Shown here piece by piece: positions 53,846-63,629 of a DNA stretch of 64,000 nucleotides. Position numbers and translations under genes: made by a program. How positions within the stretch are numbered: position 1 is the first letter of the stretch; every line of letters begins with the position of its first letter. Origin of the DNA: Anaerobacillus arseniciselenatis (GTDB lineage: Bacteria; Bacillota; Bacilli; Bacillales; Anaerobacillaceae); the NCBI RefSeq assembly GCF_001865995.1, contig NZ_MLQQ01000040.1, forward strand, positions 124,001-188,000. Direction: 5' to 3'. The notes beneath the pieces are model-generated. The model had not been told where the DNA came from, did not search any database, and saw only the letters and a program-made list of their open reading frames with translations.

Positions 53846-55879
53846 TTAGACCCTCTGTTTAATATCTAATCTTTTATACAAATAAACTTTATTTCCTATA
53901 TCATTATAGGTGACGTAATCAAACGAAGCTTTTGTAAATATAATTCCTCTACCACGCTCTTCAAAATTCATAAGGTCAAGCTGATTCTTTAAGCGGTTGC
54001 GCCAATCGAACCCTGCGCCTTCATCTTCAATCGTAATTAACAAATGTGTTTTTAACATTTCAAAATCGATTACAACATTTTTCGTTTGATCAAACTTATT
54101 TCCATGTTCAATGGCATTGTAAAGCATTTCTGTAAATCCAATTAGAAGGCTATTAACATCGACAGTATACGTTTGAAGCCAATCTGTCACAACGCTTACA
54201 ATACACTCAACATCATTACAATCACTTTTAGAAATAAACTGTTTTTTATCAATTACTTCAAAATTCTGTTGAATAATGACATAAGTAATATCATCGTTCG
54301 GATATTGTGCATCGATAATCGGCTGAATATCTGAATTAATCACGTTTTTTAACTGTTTCGGTGGTAAGAAGTAATAATTACGGACTATTTCTTGAAAACG
54401 CTCAATACCGTACATATTACCGTTACCATTTTCAACACTTTCAACAAGACCGTCAGTCGCTATAACAAGCGTTGCGTTTTCATCAAATAAAACGGTCTCT
54501 TCTTCATAGCTCAATAATTCTATATCAATCATCCGACTAATGGGTAGACCACCAAGTGTTAACGAATAAAGTTCGCCATTTTTAATTAATGCAGGTGGAA
54601 CTTGAATACCAGCATTGCTGTACGTTAACAGTTTCGTTTCAAGGTCTAAAACACAAACGTAAAAACATATATAATATTCTTCTGGAAAATTTTCTTTCAG
54701 AAATTCTTCTGCTAAAAAATTGAGCATTTCTTTCGGTGAGACTTTTTTACGTTCTACTCCTTCTTCAACATAAAGAAAACGGTTAATCTTTTGTCTAATA
54801 AAAATATTAATAAAAGCCCCGCTAATCCCACTGCCTGATACGTCTACAACGTATATAATCAGTTGATTATTGATCTTAACAAAGTTGTAATAATCACTAC
54901 CAATTTTATCAGCAGGTTCATAAAATGCGTCAAGTTGAACTTCTTCCATTTCCGGAAAGCTTTTAGGGAAAAAGTGACGGTGCAGCCTTCTTGCCCTGTG
55001 AATATTTTCCTCAATAGATTCATAGGCACTTTCAAGCTCTTCACTTTTATTTTCAAGCTTTCTTGCATAACTTTTCAGATCAAGTTCTGCTTTTTTTTGC
55101 TGACTAATATCTTGGTGAATACCAACAAAATGAGTTGTTTCACTATTATTTATTTTAATCGGACTTATCGTCGCCGCTACACAATAAAGGCTACCGTCTT
55201 TTTTTCGGTTAACAAACTCACCTTTCCATGTCAATCCGGATAAGATTGTTTCCCATAAGTGTTTGTACTCATTAGCTGTTTTTTTACCAGACTTTAAAAT
55301 ACTTGGGGATTTCCCGATTACTTCTAGTAAAGAATAACCAGTTAACTTTGAGAACATGGGGTTCGCATACTCAATTTTATTTGTTTTAGCATCTGTAATG
55401 ACGATAGATACTGGACTTTGTTCAATTGTTTGTGAAAGTTTTTGGTTTTCTATACGAACCTTTTTCAACTGTTTTTGCTCTTCCCGTGATTGTAAGGCAC
55501 TGTAAACTGTATCAATGAGTCGACTGGCAGATAATTCGTCCCTTACTAAAAAATTTTCTCCACCGGCTTTCATAACTTCGACGGCTAAACTAGTTTCATT
55601 ACGACTTGAAATTACAATAATCGGTATTAATATATCTTTTTCTTTAAACAGTTTAATCGTTTGTAAAATACTTAGTTGTTGAAAACTATCACATAAAATA
55701 ATCGTGTCAACCTCGTTTTCTAGAAGATAAGGTGCAAGATTATTATTGTATAAAATATCGTCATCGAAACTAGTCATTGTTGAACAGACAATAGCTTTGT
55801 CCTCATTTAATAATTGAAGAAGGGGGCAACTCTCTCCTTCATCCTTACAAATAATTAATACTTTTATGTTTGCCTCCAT
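53846..55879 (-). CDS. REC-PAS-PP2C-HATPase partner-switching regulator
   Basis: A 677-residue cytoplasmic protein with four parts. Residues 1-130 are a receiver-like domain (D64 in ILCDSFQQ, S91/S92, but R113 at the usual Lys). Residues 150-265 are a PAS domain (IEQSPVSIVITDA). Residues 290-540 are a PP2C/SpoIIE-type phosphatase (GSDYYN 327-332, VVDVSGSG, ATDG 474-477, NDD 528-530). Residues 560-670 are an RsbW/SpoIIAB-type kinase domain (N588, DEGAGF 619-624, RGRG 642-645). It combines phosphatase and anti-sigma-like kinase in one chain, like CrsR of Shewanella and HsbR of Pseudomonas. Last gene of the chemosensory operon. ATG 55879 has GAGGAG upstream. Confidence 0.85.
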   Translation of the reverse strand: MEANIKVLIICKDEGESCPLLQLLNEDKAIVCSTMTSFDDDILYNNNLAPYLLENEVDTIILCDSFQQLSILQTIKLFKEKDILIPIIVISSRNETSLAVEVMKAGGENFLVRDELSASRLIDTVYSALQSREEQKQLKKVRIENQKLSQTIEQSPVSIVITDAKTNKIEYANPMFSKLTGYSLLEVIGKSPSILKSGKKTANEYKHLWETILSGLTWKGEFVNRKKDGSLYCVAATISPIKINNSETTHFVGIHQDISQQKKAELDLKSYARKLENKSEELESAYESIEENIHRARRLHRHFFPKSFPEMEEVQLDAFYEPADKIGSDYYNFVKINNQLIIYVVDVSGSGISGAFINIFIRQKINRFLYVEEGVERKKVSPKEMLNFLAEEFLKENFPEEYYICFYVCVLDLETKLLTYSNAGIQVPPALIKNGELYSLTLGGLPISRMIDIELLSYEEETVLFDENATLVIATDGLVESVENGNGNMYGIERFQEIVRNYYFLPPKQLKNVINSDIQPIIDAQYPNDDITYVIIQQNFEVIDKKQFISKSDCNDVECIVSVVTDWLQTYTVDVNSLLIGFTEMLYNAIEHGNKFDQTKNVVIDFEMLKTHLLITIEDEGAGFDWRNRLKNQLDLMNFEERGRGIIFTKASFDYVTYNDIGNKVYLYKRLDIKQRV

Positions 55880-55907
55880 ACAAAAAGCTCCTCGGCTTGA
55901 AATGTGT

Positions 55908-56216
55908 TTACATATTTTCAATCTTAATGACTTTATTAAGATGGATCATTTTAAACATATTTTGAATATAGTCGTTCGTTACATTTATAATTCGTAATTC
56001 CCCACCACGTTCTTTTAACTTTTTTTGAAACAAAAGTAATTTTCCGAGTCCAGAACTATCAATACTAGTAATCTTTGAAAAGTCAATGATAATTTCATTC
56101 ACTCCATCATTATATAAGTTTAATAATTCTTGTTTTAAATTTTGCGAATTAACGACATCGATTCTTCCTTCTGGAATTAATGTTACTTTACTGTTACCAT
56201 TTTTGATTTGTTCCAT
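55908..56216 (-). CDS. STAS-domain anti-sigma factor antagonist
   Basis: A 102-residue single STAS domain of the SpoIIAA/RsbV type. The phosphorylatable serine lies in ITSIDSSGLGKLL (Ser54 or Ser55). It should be phosphorylated by an RsbW-like kinase and dephosphorylated by a PP2C phosphatase; both activities are present in the protein encoded next. The ATG at 56216 is preferred (AGGGGCG upstream). It lies 30 bp after cheW. Confidence 0.9.
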   Translation of the reverse strand: MEQIKNGNSKVTLIPEGRIDVVNSQNLKQELLNLYNDGVNEIIIDFSKITSIDSSGLGKLLLFQKKLKERGGELRIINVTNDYIQNMFKMIHLNKVIKIENM

Positions 56217-56246
56217 TATCATCGCCCCTATTATTTTATTTGTTAA

Positions 56247-56789
56247 CTATTTTTCAGTTTTATCTGTATCCGCTTCATTTTCAGTCATTTCTGTGATTTG
56301 ATTAAGTTCTTCAAAAGATAGTAGTTTAAAAGGGTCTAACAACATTATAACACGGTCGTCGGTATCAACTAACCCTCGTAAATAGTTTGTTTTCATATCT
56401 TCAGCTAACTCATTATCAACAACTTTAATTTCTTCTTTTTCAAACGTTAAAATATCAGAAATTCGATCAACAATGATCCCCATCGTCTTTCCTTTAACTT
56501 CAACAACTATGACGACCGTATATTCATCATACTCTTTAGGCGGCAACTTAAATTTAATATTCATATCAATGATCGGGATAATATCCCCCCTGAAATTAAT
56601 GACACCTTTAATGACAGGGGGGGTATTAAACACTCTCGTTGGTTTTTTATAACGAATAATTTCTTGAACGATCATAATTTCAATGCCATAAAACTCTTCG
56701 CCAACTTGAAAAGTTACAAATTGATTATCCCGAGAGGCATTCATAAGCTGGTGATTTAATATCGGATGAGATTGTTGGTTACTACTCAT
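56247..56789 (-). CDS. cheW: CheW coupling protein
   Basis: A 180-residue CheW-domain adaptor joining chemoreceptor and CheA. FVTFQVGEEFYGIEIMIVQEI and VIKGVINFRGDIIPIIDM are typical. About 25 extra N-terminal residues (to about NASRDNQ) and an acidic C-terminal tail are unusual additions. ATG 56789 has AAAAGGAGGC upstream and lies 17 bp after the receptor gene. Confidence 0.93.
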   Translation of the reverse strand: MSSNQQSHPILNHQLMNASRDNQFVTFQVGEEFYGIEIMIVQEIIRYKKPTRVFNTPPVIKGVINFRGDIIPIIDMNIKFKLPPKEYDEYTVVIVVEVKGKTMGIIVDRISDILTFEKEEIKVVDNELAEDMKTNYLRGLVDTDDRVIMLLDPFKLLSFEELNQITEMTENEADTDKTEK

Positions 56790-56805
56790 GAGTTTTGCCT
56801 CCTTT

Positions 56806-58890
56806 TTAAAACTTTTCAAAGTCATCTTCGTTAAAGTCAAAATCATCTTCTTGATTTGACTCTTGTTCAGAACGATGCTTTTTGCGTGTCGGTAAAGGTT
56901 CTTTATCCTTTTCTTTCACAGTATTTGTGCTCACTAACTTTTTTTGTGGTTGTATTATGGTACCTTTATCATTAGTTAGCTTAAATACCCCGATTAAGTT
57001 AGACAATTCAACAGATTCACTCATCATATTCTCACTAGAGCTAGCAATCTCTTCAACAAGTGAAGCATTTTGCTGCGTTACTTGGTTTAGCTCTTCAATG
57101 GCTGAGCGAATATCCCCTGCTGCCATCGACTGTTCTTTTAAAGAAGCGGCGATTTCACCAACAACATCTGTTGTTCGCTGCGTATTTTCAACAATTTCTT
57201 TTAAAACCTTCTCTGTTGAGGTCATAAGCTCGTTTCCTTTATCCACTCGAACGATGCTATCTTGTATTAACTTTGAAATTTCTTTTGCAGCTTCAGCACT
57301 TCTGCCTGCAAGATTACGAACTTCTGCAGCAACAACAGCAAATCCTCTTCCTTGATCACCTGCTCTTGCAGCTTCAACAGCAGCATTTAAAGCTAGTAAG
57401 TTCGTTTGGAAGGCGATATCATTTACGGTTGAAATAATTTCACTAATTTCATTACTTCCTTTTGTGATTTCTGACATTGCCTCACGTAAATCAACAACAA
57501 CCGTTTCTCCAGATTGAACGATACCCATCGTTTGTTGTGAAATGTGATCAGCTTCATTGGCATTCGCTGCAGAGCCCTCTAATGAAGATGTCATTTCTTC
57601 AATTGTTGATGAAATTTCTTCTAACGACGATGCTTGCTCTTCGGTACGTTGTGATAAATCTTGGTTACCTGAAGCAATTTCTTCGGCACCATGCGAAACT
57701 GTATCCGAGGCATTCCTTACCCTATAGATCGTTTCTGATAAATTATCGATCGTTTGATTTAAATCTTTCGCCATTTGACCAACTTCATCGTTAGTATAAA
57801 CGGTAGCTTTTTCTCTAAAGTCATTTTCACCTATTAAGCTAACAATCTCTTGTGTTTCTTTAATCGGCTTAGAAAGGCTTTGCGAAATAAACAATCCTAC
57901 CACAGCAATAATTGGAATCGCGATTAACGCAATAATAAAAATCATATTTCTCATACTTACTAACCCAGCAAACGCTTCCTCTTGATAAACTTCAACGATC
58001 AACCCTGCTGGAGTATCACCTAAATTTAAGACGCCGATCATTCCAATTACAGGTGTTCCTTCGTAATCTAAATATTCGACTGCCTCTGTAAACGCATGAT
58101 TTTCTGAGCGTATTTGCGGCCCAAGCATTCTTACTGCGTCAGTATTTATAGATTCATTTAATGCCGCATTCGAACGATACTCACCAAACATTGTATTCGT
58201 TAATAATGTTCCTTCTGCGTCGATTAAGTAAGCATCTGCCGTTTCTCCTAATGATGAAAGCCCTGCGTGAACAACAGCGTCTAATCTCGCTTGGTCTACG
58301 ACGACACTTAATGTACCGGTAACATTACCAGTACGACCATTTTCACGAATTGGAGCACCAACCGCTAAAACGTTATCATTAACAACCCCTGAATGAAACA
58401 ACGCTGACCAGTAACTTTCACCTTGAATCGCACGTTGAATGTAGTCACGATCGTACATGTTTTGGCCTATTAAATCGCGATAATCACTATAGATAACATT
58501 TCCTTCTACATCTGTAAAATACATTAACAAGTAATCCATCTTCTCTACGGCTGAATCAACTAATTCCGATAATACCGCTTCTCTTTCCAACCACTCTGAG
58601 CTTGTAGTGTCACCATTTTGTTCAACTAGAACTTGCAAACTTTGATAAACTCCTGGTGTTTCTGCTAACAATTCAGCATTTCTTTTTCTAAATTCAAAAT
58701 ACTCATCGAGTTCTGAGCTAACTAATTCTTGATACATATTATTTTTAGCTAAAATTTCTTCTCTAACGTTATTACTTGCAGCGTTATAATTTAAAAAACT
58801 AACAACGATTAGTGGAAGAATTCCAACTAATAAAAATAGGCCGATCATTTTTACTTTAAGACTTAAATTTAAAGAAAATTTCTTTTTCAT
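56806..58890 (-). CDS. mcp: Methyl-accepting chemoreceptor of the chemosensory cluster
   Basis: A 694-residue receptor: helix (about 10-32), extracellular Cache-type sensor (about 35-310), second helix (about 315-338), HAMP, methylation helices and tip [22 protein letters not shown]. The post-tip segment [23 protein letters not shown] is of a class common in proteobacterial receptors and differs from the receptor at 46368. An acidic tail ends in DDFEKF, similar in pattern to the NWETF-type CheR tether. It sits between cheB and cheW. Confidence 0.92.
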   Translation of the reverse strand: MKKKFSLNLSLKVKMIGLFLLVGILPLIVVSFLNYNAASNNVREEILAKNNMYQELVSSELDEYFEFRKRNAELLAETPGVYQSLQVLVEQNGDTTSSEWLEREAVLSELVDSAVEKMDYLLMYFTDVEGNVIYSDYRDLIGQNMYDRDYIQRAIQGESYWSALFHSGVVNDNVLAVGAPIRENGRTGNVTGTLSVVVDQARLDAVVHAGLSSLGETADAYLIDAEGTLLTNTMFGEYRSNAALNESINTDAVRMLGPQIRSENHAFTEAVEYLDYEGTPVIGMIGVLNLGDTPAGLIVEVYQEEAFAGLVSMRNMIFIIALIAIPIIAVVGLFISQSLSKPIKETQEIVSLIGENDFREKATVYTNDEVGQMAKDLNQTIDNLSETIYRVRNASDTVSHGAEEIASGNQDLSQRTEEQASSLEEISSTIEEMTSSLEGSAANANEADHISQQTMGIVQSGETVVVDLREAMSEITKGSNEISEIISTVNDIAFQTNLLALNAAVEAARAGDQGRGFAVVAAEVRNLAGRSAEAAKEISKLIQDSIVRVDKGNELMTSTEKVLKEIVENTQRTTDVVGEIAASLKEQSMAAGDIRSAIEELNQVTQQNASLVEEIASSSENMMSESVELSNLIGVFKLTNDKGTIIQPQKKLVSTNTVKEKDKEPLPTRKKHRSEQESNQEDDFDFNEDDFEKF

Positions 58891-58952
58891 ATCTTCAACT
58901 CCCTAGAAAGGTTTTTCAATATATTTTCTTTTAGCTCTCTTTCTACAATGGA

Positions 58953-60020
58953 TTATTTTTGTAATGCTTGTACGATTGCATTTGGCATTTCTTGCAAAGG
59001 AATAACTTCATCAACTGCCCCTAATTTGATCGCTTGTTTTGGCATTCCATAAACGATCGATGTTTTTTCATCTTGAGCAATTGTCCATGCCCCATTGTCG
59101 TGCATTTCTTTTAAACCGTTGGCACCGTCATTCCCCATCCCAGTTAGTATTACACCAATGCAGTTATTCTTTGCTTCTCTCGTAACAGATGAAAATAAAA
59201 CATCTACAGAAGGACGATGACGGTTTACAGGTGGTGTTTCTTCAAGGCTGATAAAATAACCTTTTTGATGACTTTTCTTTAATAAAATATGTTTTCCACC
59301 TGGAGCTATGTAAGCAAACCCTTTTCGAAGCAACTCACCATTAACCGCTTCTTTTACTGTTAATCTACAAGAAGCATTTAAACTTTCGGCATACGAACTT
59401 GTGAAGCCTACTGGCATATGAAGAACGATTAATATTCCTGGTAAATTAGCTGGTAATTGCTCTAATATGGATCTAATCGCAACTGTTCCTCCAGTAGAAG
59501 CACCGATCGCAATTATTTTATCTGTGTTTGATTGTAGTAATTGAATTGTCGCAGGCGTTACTTCGTTTCTTGATGCTATCTTTTTCCTAGCTTGCTTCCT
59601 CAACTCCGTCATATTAACTTTAGCAGCACTTTTCACTTTAATAATGATCTCTTCTTCAATATCGAAAAATGAAGATTGTAACATTGCCGACGGCTTTAAA
59701 ACGACATCTATAGCTCCTAATTCTAATGCTTTTAAAGAAATCTCACTTCCTTTTTCAGCACGTGAACTTATAATGATGACAGGCGTAGGTATAACCGCCA
59801 TTAATTTTCTTAAAAAGGTTAAACCATCCATCCTTGGCATCTCTAAATCTAACGTAATGACATCAGGCTTAAATTCTTTTAATTTTTTTATCGCATAAAT
59901 CGGGTCAACAGTTGAACCGACAACTTCAATTTCTTGATCTTTTGATAATATTCGTTTTAATAATTCACGGACAAGAGCAGAATCATCAATAATTAACACT
60001 TTAATCTTGTTGCCTATCAA
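58953..60020 (-). CDS. cheB: CheB receptor methylesterase/deamidase
   Basis: A 355-residue response regulator. The receiver domain has acidic pair D12/D13 and phospho-acceptor D58 (TLDLEMPRMDG). A linker leads to the methylesterase domain with the Ser nucleophile in GASTGGT, His in LHMPVGF and Asp in LTGMGNDGA. It removes receptor methyl groups. The TTG start at 60020 is chosen because GGAGGTGG precedes it; the longer frame to 60071 begins inside cheD and crosses a short repeat. Confidence 0.92.
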   Translation of the reverse strand: MIGNKIKVLIIDDSALVRELLKRILSKDQEIEVVGSTVDPIYAIKKLKEFKPDVITLDLEMPRMDGLTFLRKLMAVIPTPVIIISSRAEKGSEISLKALELGAIDVVLKPSAMLQSSFFDIEEEIIIKVKSAAKVNMTELRKQARKKIASRNEVTPATIQLLQSNTDKIIAIGASTGGTVAIRSILEQLPANLPGILIVLHMPVGFTSSYAESLNASCRLTVKEAVNGELLRKGFAYIAPGGKHILLKKSHQKGYFISLEETPPVNRHRPSVDVLFSSVTREAKNNCIGVILTGMGNDGANGLKEMHDNGAWTIAQDEKTSIVYGMPKQAIKLGAVDEVIPLQEMPNAIVQALQK

Positions 60021-60032
60021 AACCACCTCCTT

Positions 60033-60058
60033 ACGAGTTTTGAGTTTTGAGTTTTGAG
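60033..60058. repeat. GAGTTTT short repeat between cheD and cheB
   Basis: CGAGTTTTGAGTTTTGAGTT, continuing TTGAGTAA on the plus strand: three and a half copies of a 7-bp word in an otherwise tight operon. Confidence 0.75.
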
Positions 60059-60063
60059 TAATC

Positions 60064-60663
60064 TCACTCAAATAAGGTTAAGTTGTTAGCTGATGTTGCT
60101 TTTTCAGCTCTTGATCGTTTCATTTGGTGTAAGTAGCTTTCTTCAGCACGGACCGCTTCAGCTAACCTTGCCTCTTGACCAATTTTCTTAATAAATACGT
60201 CAAAAGTTTCGGGGACGAAATATAACTTTCTACCGACTTTACCACCAACATCATATGAAAGAACTGGAATTTCCTCCATTTTCAAATAATTCATCGCAAA
60301 ATGAATATTCGACTTAGAAACACTGTTGATCTTTGTTCCTAACACTTCCCCACCACCGAAAACCTTAGCTCTTAGTGAACTTCTTCTTGCTCCTAACTTC
60401 ATCATATCATTGATCATTTTCTCCATTGCGTACATTCCGTAACGAGCATCATCACTTATAATGAATTCTTCTTTTTTCACAGAAGCAGGTAGCATGAAAT
60501 GATTCATTCCAACAATGCCACTAACTTTGTCTTTCAAACAAACCGAAACACATGAACCTAGCAGTGTGGATAACATTATATTTTTCTCATCTGTGACAAA
60601 ATAATCACCCGCAAAAATCTCATAAACTATTCGATTAAATTTTTTATTAAATGTTTTTTTCAA
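60064..60663 (-). CDS. cheD: CheD receptor deamidase
   Basis: A 199-residue CheD. The catalytic Cys38 (LLGSCVSVCL) and His55 (GMNHFMLP) are present. It deamidates glutamines of chemoreceptors. The family length is about 160-200; the C-terminus here is extended and basic (YLHQMKRSRAEKATSANN). TTG start with GGGG upstream. No CheC partner is encoded nearby, unlike the Bacillus subtilis system. Confidence 0.9.
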   Translation of the reverse strand: MKKTFNKKFNRIVYEIFAGDYFVTDEKNIMLSTLLGSCVSVCLKDKVSGIVGMNHFMLPASVKKEEFIISDDARYGMYAMEKMINDMMKLGARRSSLRAKVFGGGEVLGTKINSVSKSNIHFAMNYLKMEEIPVLSYDVGGKVGRKLYFVPETFDVFIKKIGQEARLAEAVRAEESYLHQMKRSRAEKATSANNLTLFE

Positions 60664-60679
60664 TAAAAAAACCCCATAA

Positions 60680-61504
60680 TTAAATTTTTTTGTAAATCGT
60701 TTTATGAATAAGACGCCACTTGTTCGGATGATTTGCGATTGACTCTGAGTGCCCTAAAATTAATATTCCACCGGGGGAAAGTTGCTCGTAAAAGCGATCT
60801 AATAGATATTTTTGTGTTTCTTTAGAAAAATAAATAAATACATTTCTACAAAAAATAATATCGAGCTTATTTTTTATAGGGTAACGCTCATTTCCAACCA
60901 AATTAATTCGTTGAAAGACAATTTTTTTCTGGACATTTTCTTTTATTTTAAAAAGTCCTTTATTTTCTCCTTGTCCTAATTTGAAAAAGGTTTTTAAATG
61001 ATCGTAAGAAATTCCTTTCACTTCTTCATGACGATAAATTCCAGCCTTTGCTTTTTGAAGCATTTCAGTATTTACATCCGAAGCTAAAATTTTATAATCC
61101 ATGTTTGTTTTTCCTAGTGCGCTTTCCAATGTCATTGCAATTGAATACGGCTCTTCCCCAGAAGAACAAGCCGCTGACCAAACTCTAACTACTTTTCCTT
61201 GCTTTGTCATAAGACTTGGAATAAATTCATTCGTTAAAAAGTGAAAATGATGGACTTCGCGAAAAAAGTTTGTCACATTCGTCGTAATTAAATTAAACAA
61301 CTTTTCTTTTTCTTGTTCATTTTGTTCTACTATATTTATATATTGTGTAAAAGAATGAAGACCTTTTTTCCTAATATGTTTTGACAACCTTGAGATGACT
61401 AGAGCACGCTTTGCATCTGAAAGGTTAACTCCAATTGAGCGTAGTACGAAACTTCTAAGCTTTTGGAACTCTTCATTACTAAGGGACAAATTTTCATTTT
61501 CCAT
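60680..61504 (-). CDS. cheR: CheR receptor methyltransferase
   Basis: A 274-residue SAM-dependent methyltransferase for chemoreceptor glutamates. The N-terminal CheR_N helix bundle is followed by the SAM fold with VRVWSAACSSGEEPYSIAM, ILASDVN and IIFCRNVFIYF. ATG 61504 (GAGAAGG upstream) overlaps the end of cheA by 11 bases, so translation is coupled. Confidence 0.93.
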   Translation of the reverse strand: MENENLSLSNEEFQKLRSFVLRSIGVNLSDAKRALVISRLSKHIRKKGLHSFTQYINIVEQNEQEKEKLFNLITTNVTNFFREVHHFHFLTNEFIPSLMTKQGKVVRVWSAACSSGEEPYSIAMTLESALGKTNMDYKILASDVNTEMLQKAKAGIYRHEEVKGISYDHLKTFFKLGQGENKGLFKIKENVQKKIVFQRINLVGNERYPIKNKLDIIFCRNVFIYFSKETQKYLLDRFYEQLSPGGILILGHSESIANHPNKWRLIHKTIYKKI

Positions 61505-63614
61505 AGGCAACCTTCTCATTATTTTTAGTAGAAACATTAAATAACGTAGGAATATCAAGGATTAGAGCTACGTTACCATCTCCTAATATCGTAGCACCGG
61601 CAATCCCCTCAGTCTGTTCCATATTTTCTTTAATGCTCTTTATGACCACTTGTTCCTGACCTAAAATTTCATCAACGAGAACAGCCATTTTTCTTTCATT
61701 ATTTTTTATAATAATTAAGATTCCGTCAGTTGGCTTTTTTATGTCAGTTTCAACATTTAAAATTTTATGAAGACCAGTATAAGGAACGTATTCATTACGT
61801 AAATGAATAATCGTTTCTTTTCCTTCTACTTTAAGCACTTGTTGTTCTTCGGCTTTTATAAATTCTAAAATGAAATTTAGGGGAACGATAAACCGTTCAT
61901 CACCAATTCTTACCATCATTCCATCAATAATCGCCAAAGTTAATGGCAACTTAATGTTGATCGTCGTTCCTTTGTCTTTTTCGGAATATACATTGACAAC
62001 ACCACGTAAGTTTTTGATATTTGTCATTACGACGTCCAATCCTACACCGCGTCCTGATATATCTGTTACCGTATTTGCAGTTGAAAATCCTGGTTTGAAT
62101 AGTAATAAGTTGATCTCTTCTGATGTTAATTGATCCTCAGGGGAAATCAGATTTTTTTGTAAAGCTTTTTCATAAACCGCTTCCTCATCAATCCCTTTCC
62201 CATCATCAATAATCTCAATCACTATGCTTCCTTCTTGGTGGAAAGCATTAAGCTCGATTGTACCCTCTCTCGGTTTACCTTTGGCCACTCTTTCTTCAGG
62301 GAGTTCAATTCCATGGTCAACAGCATTTCTTACTAAGTGCTTTAGGGGATCGGTAATTTGTTCAATTACTTTTTTATCTAAATCGGTTTCTTTACCGTTT
62401 AAGACAAGTTCAATTTCTTTTTCTTTTTCTAAAGCGAGATCCCGAACCATCCGTTGGAAACGCATAAACGTTGCTCCTATCGGGATCATACTCGTGTTCA
62501 TCACTTCTTCTTGAACAATACGAATAATTTTATCTACTTCCTCAAAAGCATTCAATACCTCTCTTTGTTGCTCCTTTTTCCCATTTTGAACACCTGTCGT
62601 TACTAATGATTTAACTCTTGATTGGGCAATAAGGAGTTCTGCTAGATGGTTTAAAATATTTTCAAGTTTTTCCGTTTCTACGCGGATCGTATTACTAGAG
62701 TTCGATGATTTAATATTCGCTTTCGAACTCGTTTCTTTTTGAAGTGAACTATCTTTTTGTAACTGTAAAATACCGGCTTCCTCAAGCATCATACCTACGT
62801 TCTTTAACTTTTCGAATGCGCCTTCAATATATTGCGATGTAAGCGTTCCATTCGTAATTAATAGCTCTTTCGTGCCTCGATCCCCTTTAAACCATTCATG
62901 TGCTTTACTAGTAATATCATCAATTTGAATATCATTTTCGTCTAATACAAAAATAAAAACATTTTTAATTGCTTCAACACTTTCAGTAGATTTTAAGAAG
63001 ACCGTCCAACTTAAATGAAATTGATGGGGGTCTAGTTCTCGTAACTCTGGAACCGTTTCAGTTTTCGAAAAAACTTGTAATAGCTCTCCAACTTCCTCAA
63101 GCTCATAAATAAGCATTAAAGGATCCGTTCCGGTTTCAAAAATATCAGGTTGGAAATTTAGTTCAAGCTTATAAAAATTATTTTTTTCAGAAGGGTTATC
63201 TGTACAATTAGTAGTACTTATAGTCTCCTTATTAATTTCAATAGATAAATCTGAAATGAGCTCTTTTAAATAGTTCATTTTTCCTTGTACTGTGCTTCCT
63301 TCTAAATCGCCGTCACTTACCATTTGCTTTAATAGATCATAGCCTCGAAACATTGCATTTGCAACTTCATCGCTATATGAACTGCTACCCTCACGAATTT
63401 GATCTAATACATTTTCTAAATGGTGGGCGATTTCACTAATCGCCTCAAAACCCATTAAACCTGCCCCACCTTTAATGGTGTGCATCGCTCTAAAAACAGA
63501 ATCGACCCACTCTTTATCTTCGGGACTTTTTTCTAATTCAATAAACCCTTCTTCAAGAACTTCTAGGTTTTCCATCGTTTCTTCAAGAAAAGTTTCAATC
63601 ATATCATCACTCAT
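61494..63614 (-). CDS. cheA: CheA sensor histidine kinase
   Basis: A 706-residue CheA. The HPt domain has phospho-His45 (MHTIKGGAGLMGF). A divergent middle region (about 130-300) may serve as the response-regulator-binding domain. Dimerisation helices follow (ETEKLENILNHLAELLIAQSR), then the ATPase domain with HLVRNAVDHGIE (N box), DDGKGID (G1) and DISGRGVGLDVV (G2), and a C-terminal CheW-like domain. ATG 63614 is preferred over GTG 63623. It should phosphorylate the adjacent CheY and CheB, and possibly the receiver of the REC-PP2C protein. Confidence 0.94.
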   Translation of the reverse strand: MSDDMIETFLEETMENLEVLEEGFIELEKSPEDKEWVDSVFRAMHTIKGGAGLMGFEAISEIAHHLENVLDQIREGSSSYSDEVANAMFRGYDLLKQMVSDGDLEGSTVQGKMNYLKELISDLSIEINKETISTTNCTDNPSEKNNFYKLELNFQPDIFETGTDPLMLIYELEEVGELLQVFSKTETVPELRELDPHQFHLSWTVFLKSTESVEAIKNVFIFVLDENDIQIDDITSKAHEWFKGDRGTKELLITNGTLTSQYIEGAFEKLKNVGMMLEEAGILQLQKDSSLQKETSSKANIKSSNSSNTIRVETEKLENILNHLAELLIAQSRVKSLVTTGVQNGKKEQQREVLNAFEEVDKIIRIVQEEVMNTSMIPIGATFMRFQRMVRDLALEKEKEIELVLNGKETDLDKKVIEQITDPLKHLVRNAVDHGIELPEERVAKGKPREGTIELNAFHQEGSIVIEIIDDGKGIDEEAVYEKALQKNLISPEDQLTSEEINLLLFKPGFSTANTVTDISGRGVGLDVVMTNIKNLRGVVNVYSEKDKGTTINIKLPLTLAIIDGMMVRIGDERFIVPLNFILEFIKAEEQQVLKVEGKETIIHLRNEYVPYTGLHKILNVETDIKKPTDGILIIIKNNERKMAVLVDEILGQEQVVIKSIKENMEQTEGIAGATILGDGNVALILDIPTLFNVSTKNNEKVAYGK

Positions 63615-63629
63615 TACAGTCACCTCACA

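Noticed and set aside
53996-56216. A sigma factor gene regulated by the STAS switch
   Set aside because: No sigma factor is encoded in this cluster within the window, so the output partner is left open.
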